From Candidatus Zixiibacteriota bacterium (GTDB taxonomy: Bacteria; Zixibacteria; MSB-5A5; SM1-73), in the NCBI GenBank assembly GCA_020341875.1, contig CP070839.1, positions 1,507,711 through 1,527,866 of the forward strand: 20,156 nt of DNA, written 5' to 3'. Below, piece after piece: positions 14,959 through 20,156 of this stretch (the first letter of the stretch is position 1; each line of letters starts with the position of its first letter). A model generated the notes under the pieces. It did no database searches and was not told the DNA's origin. It saw only the letters and a program-made list of their open reading frames with translations. A program made the position numbers and the translations under genes.

Positions 14959-15675
14959 CTATCCGCCGACCCTGGACCCGATCTTCTCTCCTGAGAGAAC
15001 TCTCTTTAGGTTTCCTTGCTTCTCAAGATTGAAGACGATAATGGGAAGCCCGTTCTCCATGCACAGCGAAACCGCGGTGAGGTCCATGACCTTCAGTCTT
15101 CGCTTCAACACCTCGGAATAAGACAGGGCTTGGAACATAGTGGCGGCGGGGTTTTTGACCGGATCGTCGTCGAAGACTCCATCCACCTTGGTTCCCTTCA
15201 ACACCACCTCCGCTTCTATCTCTGCCGCTCTGAGAGCGGCGGTGGTGTCGGTAGTGAAGTAGGCGTTTCCTGTCCCGCCGGCGAGAATAATCACCCTTCC
15301 GTTTTGTAAATGCCTGACAGCTTCCCTCTTGGTATACGGCTGGGTCAACGCGTTTATGTGGACGGCGCTGAGCACCTGGGTGGGGATACCCCGGCTCTCC
15401 AGATTGTCCCGAAGCGCCAGAGAATTTATGACCGTGGCCAGCATTCCCATCTGGTCAGCCGAGACCCGGTCGATGACCCCGGTGCTGGCGAACTGCCCGC
15501 GGATGATGTTTCCGCCACCCACCACCACCGCCAGCTCAACTCCCAAGTTTTTCGCGGATATTATCTCGTTGGAAATGATGGTCAGGGCTTGGGGATCAAT
15601 GAAGTTCATCTTTTTCCCGGCAAGCCATTCGCCAGACACCTTCAGAACTACCCGTCTGTAAAGGGAACTGCCCAC
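14959..15675 (-). CDS. pyrH: UMP kinase (uridylate kinase)
   Basis: 238 residues, an amino-acid-kinase-fold enzyme that phosphorylates UMP to UDP with ATP in pyrimidine synthesis. Visible motifs: VVLKVSGEWLAG at the N-terminus, VVGGGNIIRG (about 51-60), DRVSADQMGMLATVINSLAL (about 69-88), and ILAGGTGNAYFTTDTTAALRA (about 130-150). Near the end are KGTKVDGVFDDDP and VMDLTAVSLCMENGLPIIVF. All are typical of bacterial PyrH, which is unrelated to eukaryotic UMP/CMP kinases. The start is GTG 15675 with GAGAGG a few bases upstream; no ATG fits. It is part of the rplM-uppS run, 81 bases after tsf. Confidence 0.96.
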   Translation of the reverse strand: MGSSLYRRVVLKVSGEWLAGKKMNFIDPQALTIISNEIISAKNLGVELAVVVGGGNIIRGQFASTGVIDRVSADQMGMLATVINSLALRDNLESRGIPTQVLSAVHINALTQPYTKREAVRHLQNGRVIILAGGTGNAYFTTDTTAALRAAEIEAEVVLKGTKVDGVFDDDPVKNPAATMFQALSYSEVLKRRLKVMDLTAVSLCMENGLPIIVFNLEKQGNLKRVLSGEKIGSRVGG

Positions 15676-15756
15676 AACCTCTCGATCCTATGCGGTTGTT
15701 TGCTCTCTATGATTCGCTCGAAGCCAAAAATCAGTCAGCAATCGCAAGAAGTTACT

Positions 15757-16623
15757 TCAAGCCAGTTCGTCTCCCAACCTGAATCGGACGAACTGTCCTA
15801 CCGTTATCTCCTCGTCCAGCTTTTTCTGAGTTTCACCTATCCTGTCCTTGACTGAACGATCCTGGTCCTTCACAAACGCCTGCTCCAGCAAGCAGACCTC
15901 TTGAAAGTACTTCTCCAGCTTGCCCTGCACGATCCTTTCGATGATCTTCTCCGGCTTCCCCTCATTCTTGGCCTGCGTCCGGTAGATGTCTTTTTCCTTC
16001 TCGATTATCTCGGGGCTCAAACTGTCCCGATCGATCACCAGGGGGTTGGTGGCAGCCACCTGCATGGCGATATCCTTGGCCAGAAGGGCAAACTCCGGCT
16101 CGCCGGCCGCATTATCGGTCTGAGTCTTAAGCTCCACCAGGACCCCCAGCTTATCTCCCGGATGAACGTAACTGTGGATGATCCCGGCTGACTTGTCGTC
16201 CCGCTGGAGGAGGGCAAACCTCTTCGCAGCGATGTTCTCGCCCAGCTTGGCTATGGTCTGATTCATCCTGTCCTTCATGGATTCGTTGAGTTGAGTGACC
16301 TCCCCCGGGCGGTTCTCCACAATCCAGGTCGACATCTCTCCGGCTAAGTTCCTGAAGTCATCTGTCCGGGCCACGAAATCGGTCTCGCAGTTGAGTTCCA
16401 CCAAGACCCCCAGTCTTTCCTGCGGGCGTACGTCGGAGAAGATCAGTCCCTCCTTGGCGACCCGGGCCGCCTTTTGCGTCGCCTTGGCTATTCCCTGCTC
16501 TCTGAGATGATGAACGGCCTTCTCCATGTCGCCATCGCACTTCTCCAAGGCCTTCTTGCAGTCCATCATCCCCGCTCCGGTTTTCTCTCTTAGTTTCTTA
16601 ACCTGATCAGCAGTTATGGCCAT
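15757..16623 (-). CDS. tsf: Elongation factor Ts
   Basis: 288 residues, the long form of the family. EF-Ts exchanges GDP on EF-Tu. The N-terminal UBA-like domain with VKKLREKTGAGMMDCKKALE and HHLREQGIAKATQKAARVA is textbook. The TDFVARTDDF motif (about 81-90), which contacts EF-Tu, is present, as is LLEQAFVKDQDRSVKD near the end. ATG 16623 has GAGG about 10 bases upstream. It lies 40 bases after rpsB, as in most bacteria. Confidence 0.96.
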   Translation of the reverse strand: MAITADQVKKLREKTGAGMMDCKKALEKCDGDMEKAVHHLREQGIAKATQKAARVAKEGLIFSDVRPQERLGVLVELNCETDFVARTDDFRNLAGEMSTWIVENRPGEVTQLNESMKDRMNQTIAKLGENIAAKRFALLQRDDKSAGIIHSYVHPGDKLGVLVELKTQTDNAAGEPEFALLAKDIAMQVAATNPLVIDRDSLSPEIIEKEKDIYRTQAKNEGKPEKIIERIVQGKLEKYFQEVCLLEQAFVKDQDRSVKDRIGETQKKLDEEITVGQFVRFRLGDELA

Positions 16624-16663
16624 GAGTCGAGTCCTCGAAGTTAAACGTTCTCTGAGTCGTATC

Positions 16664-17383
16664 TTAAGTCTCCACCTTCTCCTGGATGTCCTTCTTCTCT
16701 TCTTTGCTTTTCTCCGCCTCCGATGCCGCCTCCGCTACCTGTTGTGTTATCACCCTGATGGATTTGATGGCATCGTCGTTGGCGGCGATGGGAAAGGTTA
16801 TGGGATCGGGATCAGAGTTGGTGTCGATGATGGCGATAATGGGTATCCCCAGCTTGCTCCCCTCAGCCACCGCGATTCTCTCCTTCTTGGCGTCCACCAC
16901 GTATAGAAGGCCGGGAAGCCGGTTCATCTCCTTTATCCCCCCCAGAACCTTTTCCAGCTTCATCCTCTCCTTCTCCAGCTTCAGACCCTCCTTCTTGGTG
17001 AGCTTTTCATAGGTGCCGTCTTCCTTCATCCGTTCGATCTCTCTCAGTCGCTTTATGTTTAGCTTGATGGTCTGGAAGTTAGTCAGCATGCCTCCCAGCC
17101 ATATCTCGGTGACGTAGAAGGCTCCACTCCTCAGGGCCTGTTCTCTCACCACTTCCTGGGCCTGTTTCTTTGTTCCCACAAACAGGATACCCTTGCCGGA
17201 AGCCACCACCTCCCGCACCTTCTGGCAGGCGATCTCCAGGCACTTGAGGGTCTTTTGGAGGTCGAGGATGTAGATGCCGCTTCGGGAGGTGAAGATGAAC
17301 TTCTTCATCTTGGGGTTCCACCGCTTGGTCTGATGCCCGAAATGGACCCCCGCTTCAAGCAGATCTTTAATGGTAACGTTCAT
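16664..17383 (-). CDS. rpsB: 30S ribosomal protein S2
   Basis: 239 residues. Recognised by LLEAGVHFGHQTKRWNPKM at the N-terminus, IYILDLQKT, GKGILFVGTKKQAQE (about 63-77), YVTEIWLGGMLTNFQTI (about 89-105), PGLLYVVDAKKE, and IPIIAIIDTNSDPD (about 179-192) with FPIAANDDA after it. The last 25 residues are a charged tail with no fixed pattern. ATG 17383 has AGAGGT 8 bases upstream. The 117-base gap to rpsI holds a nested inverted repeat that could be an S2 control site. Confidence 0.97.
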   Translation of the reverse strand: MNVTIKDLLEAGVHFGHQTKRWNPKMKKFIFTSRSGIYILDLQKTLKCLEIACQKVREVVASGKGILFVGTKKQAQEVVREQALRSGAFYVTEIWLGGMLTNFQTIKLNIKRLREIERMKEDGTYEKLTKKEGLKLEKERMKLEKVLGGIKEMNRLPGLLYVVDAKKERIAVAEGSKLGIPIIAIIDTNSDPDPITFPIAANDDAIKSIRVITQQVAEAASEAEKSKEEKKDIQEKVET

Positions 17384-17412
17384 GGATGGTACCTCTTTTG
17401 GTTTTGAGCCTC

Positions 17413-17479
17413 CACCGGCGTCATTTCCCAGGCGCCACCAGGAGTATCCCGATGGACCCGCCTTTGAGATCGGCCGGTG
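17413..17479 (-). promoter_or_regulatory. Possible structured leader RNA of rpsB
   Basis: Outer arms GCCGGTG (17473-17479 on the plus strand) and CACCGGC (17413-17419) pair perfectly over 7 bp. Nested within are AGGCG (17430-17434) and CGCCT (17459-17463). The element ends about 30 bases before the rpsB ATG. S2 is known to repress its own operon through rpsB leaders in several bacteria; the match here is by position and nesting only. Confidence 0.35.
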
Positions 17480-17500
17480 TGTGGATTTTAAAATCTTCTT

Positions 17501-17893
17501 TTATCTCTTGGAATACTGGAATCTCTTACGAGCCTTTATCTGTCCGTATTTCTTTCTCTCCACCATACGTGGGTCTCTGGTAAGGAGTCCCGCCTTCTTG
17601 AGCGGCTTTCTGAACTCCTCATTCATGCGAGCCAAGGCTCTGGCGATGCCCAGCATAATGGCTCCGGCCTGACCGGACAGGCCGCCTCCCCGGGCGGAAC
17701 AGATTACGTCCAGTTTGCCCAGCTGGTCGGTCACCTGCAAGGGCTTCTCCACGTGCATCATCAACGAGTCCTTGGCCAGATACTGGCGCATCGGTTTTCC
17801 ATTAACCAGCATCTTGCCCCCACCCGTTGTCAACCGGACACTGGCCATCGATTCCTTTCTTCTTCCAGTAGCTTGATAAACGGTGGTTGCCAA
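17501..17893 (-). CDS. rpsI: 30S ribosomal protein S9
   Basis: 130 residues. Starts ATTVYQATGRRKESMASVRL and shows RGGGLSGQAGAIMLGIARAL (about 69-88) and LLTRDPRMVERKKYGQIKARK. It ends KRFQYSKR; the C-terminal Arg reaches the P-site tRNA in known structures. The start is TTG 17893, fixed by AGGAGGAG only a few bases upstream; there is no alternative ATG. It follows rplM by 42 bases, the near-universal L13-S9 pair. Confidence 0.97.
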   Translation of the reverse strand: MATTVYQATGRRKESMASVRLTTGGGKMLVNGKPMRQYLAKDSLMMHVEKPLQVTDQLGKLDVICSARGGGLSGQAGAIMLGIARALARMNEEFRKPLKKAGLLTRDPRMVERKKYGQIKARKRFQYSKR

Positions 17894-17935
17894 CTTCTCC
17901 TCCTGTAACTTGAGTTCGCCTGGTGAACCCGCCTT

Positions 17936-18364
17936 CTAGAGCTTCAGAGGCTCAGGCTTTTGAGCCTGGTGGGGATGCTCGGCCCCGCGGTAGACGAAGA
18001 GCTTGGAGAGCATCTTTCTTCCCAGCCTGTTCTTGGGGAGCATTCCCCACACCGCCTGGCTGAGGAGCTCCTCGGGTTTCTCCTTAAGATATTTGGAAAA
18101 GGAGACCGACTTTAGTCCTCCGGGATAGCCGCTGTAGTGATAGTAAGTCTTGGTATCTTGCTTCTTCCCAGATAGCATCACCTTTTCCGCGTTTATCACT
18201 ATAACGAAGTCACCCACGTCCAGATGGGGGGTGAAATGTGGCTTGCCCTTTCCCATCAGAAGGCCGGCCACCCTGGTGGCCAATCTTCCCAAAATCTTGC
18301 TCTCCGCGTCGATCACAAACCACTTTCGTTTAATCTCTGAAACAGGTGGCGTATAGGTTTTCAT
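17936..18364 (-). CDS. rplM: 50S ribosomal protein L13
   Basis: 142 residues, the normal length. Family features: KRKWFVIDAESKILGRLATR (about 12-31), GKGKPHFTPHLDVGDFVIVINAEK, YYHYSGYPGGLK (about 74-85), AVWGMLPKNRLGRKML (about 104-119) and the tail YRGAEHPHQAQKPEPL. ATG 18364 has AAGGAG 6 bases upstream. It is the first gene of the long ribosomal/pyrH/frr/uppS run, with a promoter directly in front and a leader of only about 20 bases. Confidence 0.97.
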   Translation of the reverse strand: MKTYTPPVSEIKRKWFVIDAESKILGRLATRVAGLLMGKGKPHFTPHLDVGDFVIVINAEKVMLSGKKQDTKTYYHYSGYPGGLKSVSFSKYLKEKPEELLSQAVWGMLPKNRLGRKMLSKLFVYRGAEHPHQAQKPEPLKL

Positions 18365-18389
18365 CTGCTACTCCTTCCGCAAATTTGCC

Positions 18390-18417
18390 AATATAACACT
18401 CAAATCCAGCCTGTCAA
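18390..18417 (-). promoter_or_regulatory. Promoter of the rplM-uppS run
   Basis: Minus-strand TTGACA (18412-18417), a 16-base spacer, TATATT (18390-18395). Start near 18383, leaving about 19 bases before the rplM ATG, too short for a separate regulatory leader. Confidence 0.75.
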
Positions 18418-18489
18418 GCAAAAAGTGCTTTTCCCCCGGGCCGAACTCAAGTTAGATTCCTATACGCAACCAGGGCCAAGATTTTTGCA

Positions 18490-18657
18490 TCAGTCTACAA
18501 AAAGTTGATGCCACAGTTCGAAGGTCAGGAGCGCTCCCACTTGATAAGACAGGTTTCTTCTCCCAGAGAGCTGATCATCCACCATCCTTTTGACATAATC
18601 GGGGTTAGAATGACTTCGGCTTAGAGATTTTTTGCCCCGAAGAGAGGAAATCAGGAA
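18490..18657 (-). pseudogene. 3' remnant of an asparagine synthetase (AsnB) gene
   Basis: About 55 codons up to a TGA at 18490 match the C-terminal end of glutamine-dependent asparagine synthetases. Key residues are SRSHSNPDYVKRMVDD, QLSGRRNLSYQ and the ending LLTFELWHQLFVD, which parallel the family pattern R-G-Y-F-NPDYV, H-x-SGRR and LL-x-FELWH-x-x-F. The expected Gly-Tyr-Phe is replaced by Ser-His-Ser and the usual Trp after YQ by Val, signs of decay. Upstream of 18657 the similarity stops; none of the amidotransferase or ATP-binding parts (more than 500 residues) is present. The frame continues open to an ATG at 18714, but that extension looks random. The recognition is from memory of the family. 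Confidence 0.6.
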
Positions 18658-18965
18658 ATCCCTCGGTTCGCGATGCAAACGGCCGTCACCATCCGAGTAT
18701 CCGCTCTCTGGCATGAACCCTGTGTCATGAGAACTACTCGGCTGCTGATTCCCTCAGTCACATTCCTGCGTTGAGCCGGCTCCACAGAAGAACGGACGAA
18801 AACTCAAGCAAGCTCTTACCTGTTCTCAAGTTCCCTAAAACAGTTCCTTTCAGCTTCCAGCCAGGGGAAAGACAGAGAAAAGCACCACAACCTAACGCAA
18901 GTTAGGCACTGGTGCCAGAGTGTTCGGTCGAATTCCAGTAACTGAAAGGCAAGCTTCGAGCGCTA
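18658..18965. other. Gene-free stretch
   Basis: No credible gene, strong promoter or repeat was seen. It may hold further eroded sequence between the asnB remnant and the small lipoprotein gene. Confidence 0.4.
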
Positions 18966-19361
18966 CTACTCAGACGAAGAGATGCTTGTATCCGAAATCA
19001 TCGGCTCGGTACCCGTTTCCATCATCTCGATCATATACCGGGCATCATCCGCTAAGTCGCATTCCGGATAATCATCAATCACCTTCCGGTAATTCTCCTT
19101 TGCCTTCGGCTGGTCCTTCAGATTCTCCGAGTAGACGAAGCCGATCAGAAACTGAGCTTTGTAGGCCCTGGGGCTGTCCGGGTAAAGCTCCAGAATCTTC
19201 TCGTAGGTGCCTATGGCGGACTCGAAGTTTCCATCCTCCGAATGATTCTGTGCTTCGGTGTAGAGATCCTGTTCAGTTTTCTTGCCCTCGGTACCAGAGG
19301 AGCAGGAGAGGATCAAGCCCCCTACAGCCAGTATGATCAGCATAGTTGGGACGATTCTCAA
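18966..19361 (-). CDS. Small TPR lipoprotein, BamD/YbgF-like
   Basis: 131 residues from a TTG at 19361. The signal peptide is MRIVPTMLIILAVGG with a classical lipobox LILSC, Cys at about residue 20, then SSGTEGKKTEQD. Two TPR-like units follow: AQNHSEDGNFESAIGTYEKI (about 37-56) with LYPDSPRAYKAQFLIGFVY, and QPKAKENYRKVIDDYPECDL with DDARYMIEMM. This arrangement resembles the first repeats of BamD or the C-terminal part of YbgF/CpoB, but the protein is much shorter than BamD, so only a generic outer-membrane-anchored TPR role is proposed. A strong AAAAGGAGG lies 10 bases before the TTG; ATG 19343 is the alternative. Its promoter and ribosome site lie within or beside the decayed clpB sequence. 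Confidence 0.75.
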   Translation of the reverse strand: MRIVPTMLIILAVGGLILSCSSGTEGKKTEQDLYTEAQNHSEDGNFESAIGTYEKILELYPDSPRAYKAQFLIGFVYSENLKDQPKAKENYRKVIDDYPECDLADDARYMIEMMETGTEPMISDTSISSSE

Positions 19362-19397
19362 CGTAGGCAAACCTCCTTTTCTGATTGTACCTTCATA

Positions 19398-19427
19398 AAT
19401 ATAACGTCCCTCCAGGGCAATCTCCAA
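19398..19427 (-). promoter_or_regulatory. Possible promoter of the small TPR lipoprotein
   Basis: Minus-strand TTGGAG (19422-19427), an 18-base spacer and TATATT (19398-19403). The start near 19391 would leave about 30 bases before the TTG. It lies in sequence apparently derived from the 3' part of clpB. Confidence 0.35.
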
Positions 19428-19429
19428 AT

Positions 19430-19757
19430 GATTTTTCCGCTCATTTTCAGAAAAAACAGTTCCTCAGCCATCTTGCGGGCAAGCTCCTTAAACTGTAAAT
19501 CCACGATATCTTTGATATTCTCGAGAGACAATGAACGAAACACTATTCTCTCGTCTATACGATTCAAAAGCCCAGGTCTTAGGGATTTTCTCAACAGATT
19601 CGGTACGCCCGAGTTCATTTCGTGGTATGTCTTCTCCTCATTCTGAGCGGTGATCGACTTGGACGTCTCTGCGATAAGGGATGCTCCGATGTTGGAGGTC
19701 ATTATCAGGATGGCGTTTCTGAAGCTGACCGTTCTTCACTGATTATCGATGAGCCTG
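19430..19757 (-). pseudogene. clpB: Internal remnant of a ClpB-type AAA+ chaperone gene
   Basis: The reading RLIDNQ-stop-RTVSFRNAILIMTSNIGA matches the second ATPase domain of ClpB (G-R-L-T-D-x-x-G-R-T-V-D-F-x-N-x-x-I-I-MTSNIG). The stop is a TGA at 19736-19738, where the family has Gly (GGA), so one base change explains it. Further on, LRPGLLNRIDERIVFRSL matches FRPEFLNRIDE-x-I-x-F, with LSLENIKDIVDLQFKELARKMAEE after it. Past about 19460, near a run of six T, the ClpB pattern is lost in this frame, which suggests a frameshift. Walker motifs and everything N-terminal are missing; upstream of 19757 the sequence turns into palindromic repeats. The gene is certainly non-functional here, and a full copy may exist elsewhere. 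Confidence 0.75.
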
Positions 19758-19840
19758 TCCCTCGACCTTGCTCCCTTCGGTTCTGCCCAGACGGGCAAGC
19801 ATCTGCTTGGGCCCTCAGGGTCGAAGACGGGACAGTGAGC

Positions 19841-19864
19841 CTGTCGAACTGTCGAACTGCCGAA
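19841..19864. repeat. Octamer tandem repeat
   Basis: Three head-to-tail units: CTGTCGAA, CTGTCGAA, CTGCCGAA. The unit is the end of the GAGCCTGTCGAA motif that precedes it. Confidence 0.75.
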
Positions 19865-19877
19865 CCGTGTGGCTGCC

Positions 19878-19940
19878 CGCAGACCAGAATCGCGTAGCCC
19901 CGCCTTTGGCGGGCCGCCGAGGCATAAAGCCTCGGCTACG
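19878..19940. repeat. Composite palindrome, copy A
   Basis: Outer stem CGTAGC (19893-19898) / GCTACG (19935-19940). Inner hairpin 1 is CCGCC-TTT-GGCGG (19900-19912). Inner hairpin 2 has arms CCGAGGC (19917-19923) and GCCTCGG (19929-19935) with loop ATAAA; its last G is shared with the outer stem. The left flank CGCAGACC (19878-19885) recurs in copy B. Confidence 0.75.
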
Positions 19941-19993
19941 GGCTCTTCGGACAGGGACCCTGCCTTGGCGGGATTTCGCAAGCTCGATAAACC

Positions 19994-20026
19994 CTGTCCC
20001 TACGCTCACACACACCGTAGGGACAG
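19994..20026. repeat. 11-bp perfect inverted repeat
   Basis: Arms CTGTCCCTACG (19994-20004) and CGTAGGGACAG (20016-20026) flank an 11-base CA-rich loop. GGACAGGG at 19949-19956 could also pair with the left arm region, so alternative folds exist. Confidence 0.8.
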
Positions 20027-20040
20027 CCCTTGGGGCTATC

Positions 20041-20107
20041 CGCAGACCTGATTCGCGTAGCCAAGCCTTCACGGCTTGGCGCCGATGCATGAAGCCTCGG
20101 CTACGCG
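20041..20107. repeat. Composite palindrome, copy B
   Basis: Outer stem CGCGTAGC (20054-20061) / GCTACGCG (20100-20107), 8 bp perfect. Inner hairpin 1 is AAGCC-TTCAC-GGCTT (20063-20077). Inner hairpin 2 has arms CCGATGC (20082-20088) and GCCTCGG (20094-20100) with one mismatch and loop ATGAA. It is the same architecture and flank as copy A, about 163 bases further on. Confidence 0.75.
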
Positions 20108-20128
20108 TTTGGATTCCCCTCTCTCTGG

Positions 20129-20152
20129 CCCTCTCCCGCGAAGCGGAGAGGG
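20129..20152. repeat. CCCTCTCC hairpin at the window end
   Basis: Perfect 8-bp arms CCCTCTCC (20129-20136) and GGAGAGGG (20145-20152) with loop CGCGAAGC. The element may continue beyond the window. Confidence 0.7.
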
Positions 20153-20156
20153 AACC

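Larger units (their letters stand above)
19758..20156. repeat. Cluster of intergenic palindromic repeats
   Basis: About 400 bases without a credible gene, made of several short repeat families placed end to end. They include sequences of the GAGCCTGTCGAA type, composite palindromes, a CTGTCCCTACG inverted repeat and a CCCTCTCC hairpin. Reading frames of 80-90 codons cross it on the minus strand but have Pro/Arg/Gly-rich, palindrome-driven content. The cluster adjoins the broken end of the clpB remnant. Confidence 0.7.

Noticed and set aside
19736..20090. Minus-strand frames of 81 and 91 codons at the right end
   Set aside because: They run through palindromic repeats and have no protein-like pattern, except the last few codons of one, which belong to the clpB remnant.
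1..20156. CRISPR array, tRNA, rRNA, complete IS or defence island
   Set aside because: I looked for regular spaced repeats, tRNA-like arms with T-loop motifs and transposase motifs by eye and found none; a tRNAscan or IS search was not possible here.

Overview
The window looks like a chromosomal segment of an uncultivated Gram-negative-type bacterium. I cannot name the phylum from sequence alone. Proteins with a GGPxDxTPP-type Ig-like N-terminus, many small lipoproteins, TPR proteins and dense intergenic palindromic repeats fit a candidate phylum in or near the FCB (Fibrobacteres-Chlorobi-Bacteroidetes) group; this is inference. Shine-Dalgarno sites are often strong, and TTG or GTG starts are common. 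Several intergenic regions carry TTGACA-like/TATAAT-like promoters.

Layout. 1-285 (minus) is the 5' part of a secreted protein, cut by the window edge. Its gene sits behind a leader of about 390 nt with its own promoter (682-709), placed just after a Rho-independent terminator (714-756). That terminator ends a unit transcribed leftwards from about 4340: a TPR protein (2619-4298) and an Ig-like lipoprotein (819-2549). Divergently, 4587-8443 (plus) holds an OPT-family oligopeptide transporter, an M29-type aminopeptidase and a small lipoprotein. The first two fit peptide uptake followed by cytoplasmic hydrolysis.

From 8468 to 18364 everything is on the minus strand. Reading in the direction of transcription, the conserved run is rplM-rpsI-rpsB-tsf-pyrH-frr-uppS (translation, UMP kinase, ribosome recycling, undecaprenyl diphosphate synthesis), driven by a good promoter at 18390-18417. 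The usual uppS-cdsA neighbourhood is interrupted by a putative exported membrane protein (12524-13120) with its own promoter. A second promoter (TTGCCA-17-TATAAT) then starts cdsA, a UbiA-family prenyltransferase, xerD and a GGDDF-type signalling protein.

The right end (18490-20156) is decayed DNA. It holds a 3' remnant of an asparagine synthetase gene, a small TPR lipoprotein, a clpB remnant with a nonsense codon and a frameshift, and about 400 bp of packed inverted repeats. Two of these are copies of a composite palindrome that can fold as an outer stem with two inner hairpins, one hairpin showing paired base changes between copies. A similarly built element lies between ubiA and xerD. No CRISPR array, tRNA, rRNA, complete insertion sequence or defence system was seen. 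The least explained items are the long leader at 286-675, the three composite palindromes and the possible rpsB leader RNA.
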